Of a stretch of 64,000 nt of DNA, positions 35,955 through 47,038 are shown in pieces; positions within the stretch are counted from its first letter, which is position 1; every line of letters begins with the position of its first letter. Source of the stretch: Eudorina sp. 2006-703-Eu-15 (taxonomy: Eukaryota; Chlorophyta; Chlorophyceae; Chlamydomonadales; Volvocaceae); contig BDSI01000006.1 in assembly GCA_003117195.1 (NCBI GenBank), positions 310,001 to 374,000 on the forward strand, in the 5' to 3' direction. The translations under genes and the position numbers were made by a program. Below the pieces are notes generated by a model, which saw only the letters and a list, made by a program, of their open reading frames with translations, was not told the DNA's origin and made no database searches.

Positions 35955-38040
35955 CTGTGCCTGCCCGCCTGCCTGTTGACAAGGTTTGGTGCAAAGGAGA
36001 CGGGCAGGGGCGGGCGGGCGTGCCGCATGTCATCATGGCCCCCAGGCGTCGCCAGGGCTGGAGCCGCACCGCTCCCCTCCTGTACCCCCACCCACCCACC
36101 CACCCACCTTGGGAGCCGGTGCCCCGCGCCGCAGGGTACACCCAGCCACTGCGCTCAGCAACCAAGATCTCCCGCCGTATGTATGAACATGTACATACAC
36201 ACGTACATACACACGTACACACGGCGGCTCAGTTATTTATTACACACATATACACGTGTACACGTGTACCGCCCAGTCTGCCAACGCGCACACAGACACG
36301 AACACACAAACAACAAGCACACAAACACACACACACACACACACACTCGCCACGACGTTCTTCCCCATATGTTTAAGGTAGTATTTCCGTTCCGTCCGTC
36401 CGTTTTTCATAGTGTGCTGTTGCCACGCCCGTGCTTGCGCTGCGCCCTGGTGGTGGCGCGGTCGTATTGCTTGCCTGCCATATTTGCCTTGTGATATTGT
36501 TAATGGTAAGTAAATCGCAGGTTTTGGTAAGTATCCTGACTTGGGCGGTTATGGGTGGGCTTCTTGTTAAACGCACACACACACGACGGCACCCGGGCCC
36601 AGCATCATCATCTGCAGAATTCCCTGCCATAGCCCTCCCCCTTCCCCCTGCCGTCCTCAACCGCAACATGAATCAGCTCACGTGCCCCACCCTCACGCCC
36701 CCTCCGCCCCTGCGTTTGATGCCGTACTCGGCAGGCGGCCAGTGGCAGCGCGCCGAGGCGCTCTACCGGCAGCTGCAGACCCGAGGCCACGTCCCCGCCG
36801 CCGACACGACCACGGCGCTGGTGGCGGGCCTCGCGCGCAGCCAGCAGGGCCAGAGGGCAGCGGCGATGCTTGTTGAGCTGACGGCGGCGGGGGCCGACGC
36901 GGGGGCGCTCAGCCCCGCGTACAACCTGGTGGCGCGAGCCCTCGCACGACAGGGTGGGCGGCCCAGATGTGAATGCGTGGATGTGTGTACGTGTTTAGGG
37001 AAGAGACCCGCCCGACCCAAACCAAGGCGCAAAGTGTATGTGTGTATGTGTGTGGGGGAGGGAGGGAAGGGATGTGGGCACGGCTAGAGGGGACCAATGA
37101 TCTTCATGGTATGACGAAGCAACTGCGCCCAGCCAACAACGGGCGCAGCATACGTACACGCATACACACACCTCCTCGGGCGGGCGGGTTGCAATTCTAA
37201 ACACACCTCCTCGCGCCCGTGTACCGCATTACTGTACTGATGTACTGATGTACTGATGTACTGATGTACTGTTGTACTGATGTACTGTTGTACTGTTTTA
37301 CTGCTGCATCCTCGCGCCAGGCCATTTGGACGAGGCGCACGGCCTGTTGGATCGGATGGTCAAGGCGGAGGCGCAGGTGGACCCGTCCACGGTGGGTCAG
37401 TCCCCTTGCCCTTCCCCTTGTCCCGTGGCTGGGGGGAAGGTCTGATGTGGTATGAGTTAGTGGCAGGGAGGGAGGGAGGGAGGGAGATTTGCGGCGGGTT
37501 GAACTGCAGGGAGGGTGGGGGTTTGCGATGTGGGCGCACGACGGGGACCGCGTCTGTGTGTTTCGACACGCCCATCGTCTTTCCTGCTCCTCGGTCTCTG
37601 GTCTCCTTCTGGCCAGATCGATCAGTCCCGGCGCTGTCACATCGGCGCCGCTGCCGCCGCCGCCGCCGCCGGCTGCCCGCGCCTACCGTCTTGCAAGTCA
37701 CTCGTGGGGCCACATGCTGACACACATCGGGCGGGGAGGAGGGGAGAGGAGGGGAGGGGAGGGAAGCATGACGTGTATGGCGGGGTCCGCCTCGTGACCT
37801 GTCATGCTGACATTCCGAATCCATGGCGGTCCTACCCAGTACTGGGTGCTGGTGCTGGTCCTCCCCTCTCTACCTAGACCTCCACCTTGGCCTTGACATT
37901 CACTTTTTGACCTTCACCGTTTGACCTTCCTGTCACTCGCCCGGGCCGCACCGCAGTTCACTACGGTGGCGGCCTGCTGCATGAACGCGGAGCGGACCGA
38001 GCTGGCGGAGGCGCTGCTGGAGATGAGGGACTACCTCTGA
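35439..38040 (+). CDS. Small PPR-like protein, probably organelle-targeted
   Basis: Five exons keep phase: 35439-35562, 35698-35832, 36735-36953, 37321-37391 and 37957-38040 (TGA), about 210 aa. The N-terminus MNFQVRRCSQVRQPQTHG is arginine-rich and acid-free, like a chloroplast or mitochondrial transit peptide. The frame is open upstream, so the start is tentative. The body is a series of helix-turn-helix pairs of about 35 residues: DDWTRTLELITEVNVL, QWQRAEALYRQLQTRGHVP, AAMLVELTAAGADAG, GHLDEAHGLLDRMVKAEAQV and ERTELAEALLEMRDYL. This spacing and the LxRM/A-x-G pattern fit pentatricopeptide repeats. PPR proteins bind organelle RNA and act in its processing, editing or stability. The protein is short for the family, with only four to five repeats and no catalytic tail. 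It has no recognised orthologue; a TPR-like alternative cannot be excluded. Confidence 0.7.
35889..35955 (+). repeat. (CCTG)n microsatellite in PPR intron
   Basis: About sixteen tandem CCTG units lie in the intron following exon 2 of the PPR-like gene. Confidence 0.95.
36180..36355. repeat. Family B CA-rich repeat in PPR intron
   Basis: GTACATACAC repeats, CGGCGGCTCAGTTATTTATT and a terminal (CA)n tract form a compound copy of the CA-rich dispersed family. A further module, GGGCGGGTTGCAATTCTAAA, lies at 37182-37201. Confidence 0.55.
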
Positions 38041-39887
38041 AGGGGGGGGACCCGCGGGGCGAGACAAGGGGCGTGGGGGGGGGGATGGCGGGTCGAAGGG
38101 TGGGGTGTGGGAAGTGGGCAGACACATTCAAACTGCGCCAACAGGGCAGGGTCGGGTGGGGTGGGGTGGAGGTGGGGTGGCCGTTGGGAGCGGAATGAGC
38201 CGGGCCTGGCGGGGGTGAGGCAGGGTGGCGGGCGGCGCAGATGCTGCGGGAGGGAGGTGCGGGAGGGAGGTGCGGGAGGGGGGTGCGGGAGGGAGGTGCG
38301 GGAGGGAGGTGCGGGGCCGCCGCGCGCCACGCTGGCGCTGGCGACCCTGACCGGCGAGGAGGGTGCAGTCGCTTTGTGTGTGCGAACCGCACGTGCGGGT
38401 CTAGGGCTGTTGGGGACGTAGAACTCGTGAGCGGCCGTTCCTTGAACTCGAGCTGTCAGAGGAGGAGGGCCGCGAGACGGAGAGGCCGGGGCGAGACGTG
38501 GGGCGTAGGAAGCAAGGGGACGTAGCGCCCCCGCGACACGGTCCGACGGACGTGGCTGCCGTGCTGCGGTTGAGTGCCGCACTGTGATCGACTGGCGCCG
38601 CGACGTAGCAGATTTAGGGTTGGCTGAGCGGAGGATCCGGTTCCCCGGCTAGTGGGGACTGGAGCTGATGGGGACCGGGTATGGGTGTGAGCACTTGAGC
38701 GCACACAGAGCGGATCGAGCGGCGGGCGCCGACATGCAGGATTGCAGGCGGGGGCGTGCGGGGCGCGCCCGAGTGTGGCAGATCCGGGCCTCCCCGGGTT
38801 TTGACACGCTTGATTGCCAGGAGGGAGAGGGGGAAAAGGGGCGAAGGGGAGGAAGGGGGGGAGTGGACAGCACCTCCCTTCGGATGGAGGCAGACTGACG
38901 GGCGGCAGGCGGACGGGGACTCTAGGGGGATGTTGTGTGTGTTGTGTGTGGTGGTGGTGGTGGGGGTGGTAGCGGTGGGGGTGTTGCTGTCCCCAACTCC
39001 CGGCTCATCCGCCGCCGCGTCCGGCACGGTCTGGAGGAGTGCCTCGGCGGCAGGTTGCGCGGCGCGGCGAGGAGGCACGCCGGGGAGGCACGTCGTGGTC
39101 GTCGCCGCCGCCGGGGGCCGGGGCCAGCCCGGGGCGATATACCGGGGGGGGGCTGGCTGACGCGGACCCGCGAGGCAGACGTCAGGTACCCTCCTTGATG
39201 TGGAAAGCTATCGGTCGGGGACGTTTCGCTGTCCGGCGCCTCGCCCCCTGTGCCGCGACAGCCGCCGCCACAGCAGCCGCCGGACGCCGCCGTCGGACGC
39301 CAACATGACGCGAATCGCACCGCCGCGCGAAGGGGTTGAAGTCTGGAGTTGTGTACAGCAGGCAGTACGGCTGTACGGCAAGCCGGTGCAGGTCGTTATC
39401 AGCCAGGGCCGCTCCGCGCCTCGGACGGGCGGCCACCGACCCATGCACCTCAACCTATGCACGGGACACGACATTCTGGGTTGAAAGGCTGTAGATGCCA
39501 GGTTCGGTCTTCGGTGTCGATCGACGTGACGTGGGTACGTCGGCCGACAGCTGCGCGGGCCTCTTTCGCGCCCTTCCCATTGTGCCACAGACTAGCAGCC
39601 GCGCAGAGGGCGACGAATCCCAGGAGCTGAGGGCTCCATACGGAAACTGTGAGACAACGGTAACCGAACCTACCGCAACGGAAACGGCAACGGCAACGAC
39701 GCCGCCCCGCCGGGCCCTGCACCGGTCGGTGGCTGCGTCGGTCCGTTGCTCCTCCTCTCTTCCCATGTCAAATGTCATACCCCTCCTCCTGCTCCGCCTC
39801 CTCCTCCAATCCGCCCCCTTGCTCCTCCTCCTTCCCCTTCCTCCGCCGCCTCCGGACACGAACACAGACAGCCTCCGGACACTGCCT
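38041..39887. other. Convergent intergenic region
   Basis: It holds the 3' ends of the PPR-like gene (+) and the M3 peptidase gene (-). GGGAGGTGCGGGAGG repeats occur at 38240-38310. A reversed family A copy is at 38110-38150. No coding sequence was recognised. Confidence 0.5.
38110..38150 (-). repeat. Family A repeat past the PPR stop
   Basis: The minus strand reads CCTGTTGGCGCAGTTTGAAT then GTGTCTGCCCACTTCCC, a diverged copy outside any recognised intron. Confidence 0.5.
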
Positions 39888-42800
39888 TCAGAACACCAGC
39901 GGGTCCACCCCCTGGAACGCCTCGTGAGCCAGATCCGGAATCACCCCCTCAACATATGCCTCCTCCTCACCACCACCACGACCGCCACCACCGCCATCCC
40001 CATAATTCCCATCATCACCACCCCCCCGGCCGGCGCCCTCCCCGCCACCCAGCCCAGGCGCCGGCCCCCCGCCAGGACCTCCCGCCCACACCGGCACCCG
40101 CACCCGCACCCGCCGCACACACCCCCTCCCCAGGAGCGCCTCCAGTGCCGCCGCCGCGCCGCGCGCGTCCCCCACCTCCAACAACACCCGCCTCATCACC
40201 CGACCGCACCGGGCCGCCCCCCGCGAACCCAGCAGCCCCTCCCCCTCCTCCTCCCGCCCCTCCTCCTCCGCCCCCCGCATCCGCCCCTGCAGGGGCCTCG
40301 TTGACATGCCGCCGCCAATCAGTCCCCACCCCTCCGCGTCCCCGGCCCCCTCCGCCTCTCCCTCCCGGGTCCCGCGGTCCCCGGGTCCTCCCTCCGAGTG
40401 GTCGAAATGGCGGTCCCACACCGCCGCCGCCACGAACTGCGCCGCCGGGTAGGCGTACATGGCGCCGCCGTTGTGCAGGAAGCCCGGCAGCAGCGACATC
40501 AGGCCGCGAGTGGGCTGGAAGGCGCCGCCGGGCAGGGAGGACTGCGCGGCCCACAGCGCCGAAACCAGCTCCAGGGTGGGGCTGGATTGGAGGTCCAGCA
40601 GCGGCGGCGGCGCAGCCGCCACCGCCGCCGCTGAGTCTGCACTCTCAGGGTTGGAGGCGGATGGGGTGAGGGAGGAGGACGGGGAGGATGGCGATGACGC
40701 CGACGAGGAAGCGGGCGGCGGCGGCGCCGGTGGGGTGGCCAGTCGCAGCCGCTGCAGATCGACCCGGCCGTTGCAGTGCATGAGCAGATCGGCGGCCGCC
40801 GCCAGGACATGCTGCTGTAGCTCCAGCCAGGTGCTGTGGCGGGCGGTTGCGGCGGCCAGGGGGCCGCAGCGCCGGGGGGGCAGCCGCGCGCCGCTGTGGG
40901 ACGGGAGGGGGGAGGGGGGTATATGAAATGGGTAGACATTCTATACTGCGCTGCTGCCGGAGCTAATATCCGATAGGTGAGGGGGGGTTTCGCTGTCTTT
41001 ATTGACAACAAGGGGGACACAGCAGCAGCAGCAGTGAATCGGGATCAGGAAAGGGCAGGGAGGAGCCCACACCGACACCGCCCCACCCAAACCTGCCGTC
41101 CCCCTGAGCTGCCGTACCTGAGCGCATGACAGGAAAGGTCGGAGAGGACCCGTGGGTCGGCGGCCCAGCGCTCCAGGATGTGCGAGGCCAGCTCCACGTA
41201 GTCGGTGGAGCTGTAGCAGGCGTTGGTGTCGGGCAGATGGCCGGGCCTGAGGGCGGCAGTAGCAGTACCAACAGCAGCAGTAGCACCAACAGCAGCAGTT
41301 GCACCCACAGCAGCAGTTGCACCCACAGCAGCAGTTGCACCCACAGCAGCAGCAGCAACAGTGGCAGTGGGGGGGTCCAAACGCAGCCTCACAAGCAGCA
41401 GCAGCAGCAACAGCAACAGGAGGTGTCGACCGCCCGTAGCCGCGGCAGGTGAAATGGCTGTACGCCTGCAGGTCGGTGGCGAACACGCGCATCACCACAT
41501 GCCGTACTACCGTACGGCAATCACCGGACAGCCGTCTCCGGTAAGGGTCCCGGACCTCTGCTCCGCCGTGCATCGGTCGCGAGCGGACACAGCGTTACCC
41601 CCCCGGGGCGATTTCCTTCCTCCAAAAACCACACACCTGTACGACAACATGTACTGCAGGGCGTGTCCCAGCTCGTGTGCCAGCGTGCGGATAAGCCCGG
41701 GATGCTCCGGAACCAGGTAGCCGCCCGGCCCCTCGACCAGCTGACCGGCCGGCAGGTGCAGCACCACGTGGGGAGCACAGCCGCCGGGCCGGAGAAGGAG
41801 GGGGAGGGGGGGTGCGGACCCGGACGCGGCTCGTTGTCGGTCGCCATACGCCCAGGGCGGTGAGGGACTTCCGTCGCACCCTTCGTACCCATGCCTGCGC
41901 AGGCGGTGGGCGCATGCCGCGGTTGGGGTGCGGGCGGGGGGTTCGTGGGCCCGGGTTCGGGTTCGGGGGCCCCTCACCGGCATATGCCCAGGGGCAGTCA
42001 AAGAGGTCTCCGGGGCCGCGGCTGTCGGTACGACAAATTGGTACGGTGCTGTCTCCCACATCGCGCGCCACACCCTTCGCCCGCCCGCCCCGCCGGCGAC
42101 CTGCCCCACCGCCCGCCCGGCGGGCGGCCTGCCCGTGCTGCGCTCCGGGCCCTCCCCAGGGGGGTTTCGGGGCCGCCCGTGTTGACGTGTTCCGCCGCCG
42201 CGTACCCACCTGACCAGAACCGTGTACGGCAGATCGCAATCCGGATCCAGGTACACGTACATCACCCCGAGCGGGCGGCCGCGGACCGCCCCGCCGCCCC
42301 CTGCCGTCGCCGCAGTGGCGCCATCGCCGCCGCCGCCACCACTCTCGTTGCTGGTGCTGTTGCTGTTGCTGCTGGTGGGGGTGGGGGTGCGGGGGCTGCT
42401 GCGGCGAAGGACCCTGCCCCTCCGCGGGGCTCCCCCAGCGGGGCTGCTGCTACTGCCAACGTGTGCTGCTGCTGCCGTTGATGGTGGTGGTGGTGGTGGT
42501 GGTGGTGCTACAGCCTCTGTCTCCGCCTCTGCCGCCTCCCGAAGCTCGAGTCGGAGGACGCTGCCCGGAGGGCCCCACAGCTCAGCGGGGCCGGGGCGGG
42601 TGGCCAGCAGCGCCAAACCGAACACGTGCGACAGCTGACGGCTCAGGCCTGAGGTGACGGCGGGGGCCGGCGGGGGAAGAGGACCGATGGGTCGGTCGGC
42701 GGGCGTAAGGGGGCCAGATCCATCAACTGCACGGAAGCTAGACGGATCTTCGGATGCGGTGCCTGGTTCCTGGATCCTGGATCTCCGGATCGCTGGATCC

Positions 42801-45800
42801 GGGCTCTCTCCTGGATCGTTGTCGGTGCTATTGCCACAACAACGCCCAGCCTCTCCTGTGGGGCTGTATGTACGGCCGTCCCGGCCGTACATGTACGGCA
42901 GATGGTCCCACCGCACACCTTGCAGCAGCCCCTCCAGGGTGAAGTACGGCGCCAGCTCGCGCCAGTCCTCGGCGGCCAGGGGCGGGGGCCGCTGCAGCGC
43001 CCTGGGACGGGGGACCAGGGAGGCGGACCGACCCGCGGGTCACGACACGACACGACACGACACGACACGGGAGGGGGTTTAGGGTTTAGGGAAGCTTAAC
43101 GTACCCCACGGCATCATCGGCGGTCGCCAGCCCACAATGGCGCTGCAGCGGCCCCCGCCTTCCCCTCCCCTCCCCCGGGCTGCGGAGCCCCTCAAACGAC
43201 ATCCCAGCCGCCACACCACCCCCCACACCACACCGTACGACACCCGGCTGCTGACAACCGCTGGTGACCCGACGGCGCACCCCACGGCGCCAAACGCACA
43301 CACCGCGGACACAGCCCCCCGCAGGACTTCAGTATGGCTGTACGGACGTAGGATTGCCGTACACTCACGAGAGGAAGTCGACGCTGCCGCGCAGGTCCAG
43401 CGGGTCGTACACCTCCGCCCCCGCCCTCGCCCCCGCCCCCGCCTCCGCTGACCCCCAGCCCAGCCCCCGTCCTCGGAGGCCCTCGCCCTCCGCCTCGTCC
43501 TCCTCCAGCAGCAGCCGCATCTGCAGCTCCTGCAGCGCCGCCACCTCCTCCTCCGCCAGCGGCCGGATGGCGGCCAGGAGGTCCGCCAGCAGCGCCAGAG
43601 CGACCCGCGGGTCACCTGCACGTGTCGGTCCGTCCGTCCGTCCGTCCGTCCGTCGGGGGAAGGAAGGAAGAAAAGGAAGGAGAGGCCGGTGCGGGGCCGT
43701 GGGCGCATGACGGGCCCGGAAGCTGCCCCACGCCCCGCCCCACCCCTGCCCTACAAAGTCCGCCTCGCGCCCCACCTCATCCAGCCCCGCCATACGCCCC
43801 GCCATACGCCCCGCCCCGTCCCACGCCCCGCCTCACGCCCCGCCTCACGCCCCGCCTCACGCCCCGCCTCACGCCCCGCCTCACGCCCCGCCACCCCTAT
43901 AGGGCCCACCTGCAACTGAGCCCGCCATCTTGAGGTGCGCGTAGGAGGGCTGCCCCAGGCAGTCAGCCAGGTTGTCCCTCAGCCGCCGGAGCAGGTCCAT
44001 GAAGCGCAGCGCCGCGGCGGCCTGCGACCCGTGGGTCACGGCGTGCACCGCGCGCCGCAGCTGGCTGCTGGGGTGCTCCGACAGCAGCAGGGAGGTCAGC
44101 GGCCCACTCAGCCGCAGCGACCACAGCCGCCCGCCTGCACCATCGCAGCGCAGCGCGACGCGACGAGTGAAGCCATGGAACGAGGGAGTGAGTGATCTGG
44201 AAATTTGGGGGGTATGGGGTTTTCAAAATTTCCTTAACATGATGGAAGGATGGAAGGATGTAATACTCGTGATTAAAGGGATCCTTGGATGGGATGTTCG
44301 AGCCGCGCAGCCCCCTCACCCAGCCCCACCCACCCAGGGTCCTGGCGCGGGGCGTTGTCGCGGCCACCGGGCCCAGCTGCACCTCCGCCACCGGCGCGGC
44401 CGCCGCCGCCGCCGCATTGACCTCCGCGTCGTCGGCCGCGCCCGCGCCCGCCTCGCCGTCGGCGGGCTGCAGGACCAGCGGCAGCGTCACGCACTCGCCC
44501 GCCCGCGCCGCCGCCACCTCCGCGGCCGTCGCCGGCGTCACGTGCCGCGCCAGTAGGGGGTCGCCGCGGACCTCGCTGTCGTGCAGGACCACCAGCGGCG
44601 GCGGCGCGACCCGCGGGTCAGCCAGCGCCGCCCGAAACGCCGTCACCAGCCGCCCCTCGAACGCCTCCAGCTCCCGCCACTCCTCCTGGTCCTCATCCGA
44701 CATCGCCTGTGCCCGGGATACCGCCTCCGAAACCAACCGCAGCGCGCCGTCGCCATCGCCGCTACTCGGCTCCACAACAGACCCACGGGTCACGTACGAC
44801 GACGATGACGGCGACGACGATGACGACGGCGACGATGACGACGACGGCTGCGCCGGCGGGGCATCTGCGCCTCTCACCAGCTCGCTTCCATTCCCATCGA
44901 ACTGCATTTCCCCAGACGGCGTCGCCACCACGGCCGTGGTGGAGTCCGTTGGCCGTTGGCCGTTGCCCGCGTCGTCCCAACCAACCTTGTCCGGTTCAGT
45001 GTCAGTGTCGGTGTCATTGCCAGTCGCGACCACTGCTGCCGCGGCTGTACCGTCAGGAGGTGCGGTGCGCGGCGGTGTGGCGCCGGCGGGGCGGGCCCCC
45101 GCCGCGGCCGCGGCCGCGTCCGAACCACCGACCCGTGGGTCTCCTGCTGGGACCCCTGGCGGCGGCGGCGGCTCCGTATCCGCCCGTCGACTCCATTGGG
45201 GATCGGCGGCGAGTCGCTCAGCCAGCAGATCTTCAACGGCCTGTGGGTGGGTCGGTGGGTCGGTCGGTCGGTCAGCCGTACGGGCAAGCGGTGTGGTTGG
45301 GTCAGTGGGCGCGAGGGGTGAAGAGCACAAGAGCCTCAAACACACACGCCACGTCGCCGACCCACGGCTCTGCGGTTGCTGGGCCATGGCGCAGGCCCGC
45401 CAGCCCTTCTGGCCCGCGATGTCGGGATCCGTTCCTCCCTTGGTCAAGATCCAGATCAGTAAGACTCAACATGCTCGATGAGATCAAGGGCCTTGCGGGC
45501 CCCCTCGGTTGAGCGCCTGGTCCTGCCTCGGGGACGACGCGGTCTAACCACCTTCAACCACCTCCAACCACCTCCAACCACTAACGGGTTCCTACCACCT
45601 CTGCCTACGCCAAGATGCTGAACAAGGCGCGATGAAGACAGGGGAGAGGGGCTGTGACCTTGCGGCTGGCAGCCCGCGGCCGCAACGGTGAGGTTACCGT
45701 AGCTGGTTGGACGGGCTTGCCGCCGTCCACCACAAGCCGCAACACACGGCCGCAGTCCCGCCCCTTCCCCCTCCCTCTCCCCCCGCCCCTCACCCGCAGA

Positions 45801-46748
45801 GCCAGCACCGCCCGGGCCGCCGCCTCCCGCCAGGCCCCCTCCGAGTGGTGCCGCTCGCAGTGCTCCGCCAGCGGCTTGAGCCAGCTGACCGCCTCGTGAT
45901 GCTGCCGTACAGCCGCCGCCACCGCCGCCGCCGCCGCGCCCTGCCCGCCTGCACGGCACCAGAGGGGCGGGCGCGCGTACCATTTCGTACTGCCGTACCA
46001 CCGTGCACGTCGCCAAAAGCCCCAATATACTGCCGTACTGGACCGCACGCCAGGGGCTGACACGCTGACCGCCGCCAGCCGCCACGCGACCCAGATCGTA
46101 CCACGCCGTACCGTCCCTGGAGTGGTGCCACAACAAGCCCAATCCCCCTCCATATCTCGACCCGGCAACAGCCGTACGCCGCGGGCTTCGTCCACGTCGC
46201 TCCGAAACCCTTCCCCTTCGGCTTCGTTCTGTACTCTTCGTGTTATCGCTTTATCCCCTCAGCTTGCCTGTTGATCTGCCGCCCAGCCCCAGTTGAAGTT
46301 CCTGGCAGTGCAGTACGATGCGCGCCGCCGCCGCGATCAGATCATCCGGGGTTTCGATCCCCGTGGCGCCGTACAGGCCGGGTGACGAGCTGGGCGGGAG
46401 CCATCCCTGGAGCGCCGCGGGTGCTGGGGCCGCCGCCGATGACTGGGGAACTGCAGGGGGGGCCGCTGCTGCTGCCGATGCGAGAGGCCCGGGCAGCTCT
46501 GTTGGCGGGCCCTCCGTCGCGGCATTGGCGGGGGCATCGGTTGGCGGGATTATGACGTCGGATGATGCCGTACCACGTGCGTCATGTGCTCGTGGAAGGG
46601 GATGGTGACGAGGCGGGGGAGAAGGACGAGGAGGGGACGGGGGAGGAGGTGGGGGATGCGGGCCGGCGTAGCGGGGCCGAGAGCCGCGCCAGCCGTCCCG
46701 CCGTGCGGGGGGGAGGGTCGGTGCCCGGCGCTGGAGGACGTGATTCAT
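39888..46748 (-). CDS. Mitochondrial intermediate peptidase-like M3 metallopeptidase
   Basis: Twelve exons keep phase: 46748-46268, 45948-45794, 45438-45346, 45240-44334, 44134-43910, 43615-43369, 43001-42919, 42648-42210, 42048-41978, 41829-41637, 41246-41118 and 40893-39888 (TGA), about 1,342 aa. The 45438 exon and the 41829 acceptor (alternative 41884) are least certain. The N-terminus MNHVLQRRAPTLPPARRDGW is a typical mitochondrial presequence. Conserved M3 blocks are YAHLKMAGSVAGDPRVAL, LAPYFTLEGLLQGLSRQLSH, LGVMYVYLDPDC, the zinc motif LAHELGHALQYMLS (HExxH) and, after it, CYSSTDYVELASHILERWAA with the third zinc-ligand glutamate. The C-terminal GAMYAYPAAQFVAAAVWDRHF and VMRRVLLEVGDARGAAAALE regions also match. 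MIP/Oct1 removes octapeptides from imported precursors in the matrix. Known MIPs are about 700-800 aa; here long A/S/P/D/G-rich insertions, especially in exon 45240-44334, nearly double it. Confidence 0.86.
40919..41010 (-). repeat. Family A repeat (near full length) at an M3 peptidase acceptor
   Basis: Sense to the gene, it reads GTCAATAAAGACAGCGAAAC, CTATCGGATATTAGCTCCGG, CAGCAGCGCAGTATAGAATG and TCTACCCATTTCATATACCC in order. A C-rich tract ends at the acceptor at 40894, only 25 nt away. This copy defines the order of the family's modules. Confidence 0.8.
41262..41420. repeat. Tandem GCAGCAGTTGCACCCACA repeat
   Basis: CAGCAGT-type and GCAGCAGTTGCACCCACA units form a minisatellite in the M3 peptidase intron upstream of exon 41246-41118. 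Confidence 0.8.
43078..43091 (+). repeat. TTTAGGG telomere-like dimer
   Basis: Two TTTAGGG units lie within an M3 peptidase intron. The unit is the plant-type telomere repeat, but two copies can arise by chance. Confidence 0.4.
43795..43893. repeat. CGCCCCGCCTCA tandem repeat
   Basis: Tandem ACGCCCCGCCTC units, about eight, lie in the M3 peptidase intron between exons 44134-43910 and 43615-43369. Confidence 0.9.
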
Positions 46749-47038
46749 GGCTGGCGCCTCGCCGGTGCTCTTATCTGTTCGCTTACAGGGCCTTGACTGC
46801 CGGATCGGAAAAAGAGTGATTATGTTGTTTCCGTCATGATAGTACGTCCATCCGCGGATGCGGTATGATTACTGATGAAAGTCAATCACAGCGAGCCAAC
46901 ACATGCGATCCCCAGTATTCATATAAAAATAATTGGGGATAGGAATTGGTGTTACTATTGATTATCTACTGGCTTCATTTGGCAGCATGTAGTACATTCC
47001 TTCGGTCCAAGCTCTTTGAGGACTGCTGCTCACCTGCT
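46749..47038. promoter_or_regulatory. Bidirectional promoter, M3 peptidase / POP5
   Basis: This 290-bp gap lies between divergent start codons at 46748 (-) and 47039 (+). Its centre (about 46850-47000) is strikingly AT-rich against GC-rich flanks, as expected of a shared nucleosome-depleted promoter. No named element is assigned. Confidence 0.65.

Larger units (their letters stand above)
41147..45141. repeat. Cluster of the palindrome GACCCRYGGGTC
   Basis: Exact 12-mers occur at 41147, 43030, 43602, 44026, 44608, 44780 and 45130 within the M3 peptidase gene. Four more lie outside it at 12560, 28396, 33410 and 49014. In coding DNA the same motif is read as DPRV in some exons and as THGS or TRGS in others. 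Near-matches (11/12) include 18040, 33437, 50035 and 53484. Confidence 0.8.

Noticed and set aside
39495..40669. Long plus-strand P/R/H-rich frames opposite the M3 peptidase last exon
   Set aside because: The minus strand carries conserved M3 peptidase motifs here. The plus frames are antisense shadows with pure composition bias.
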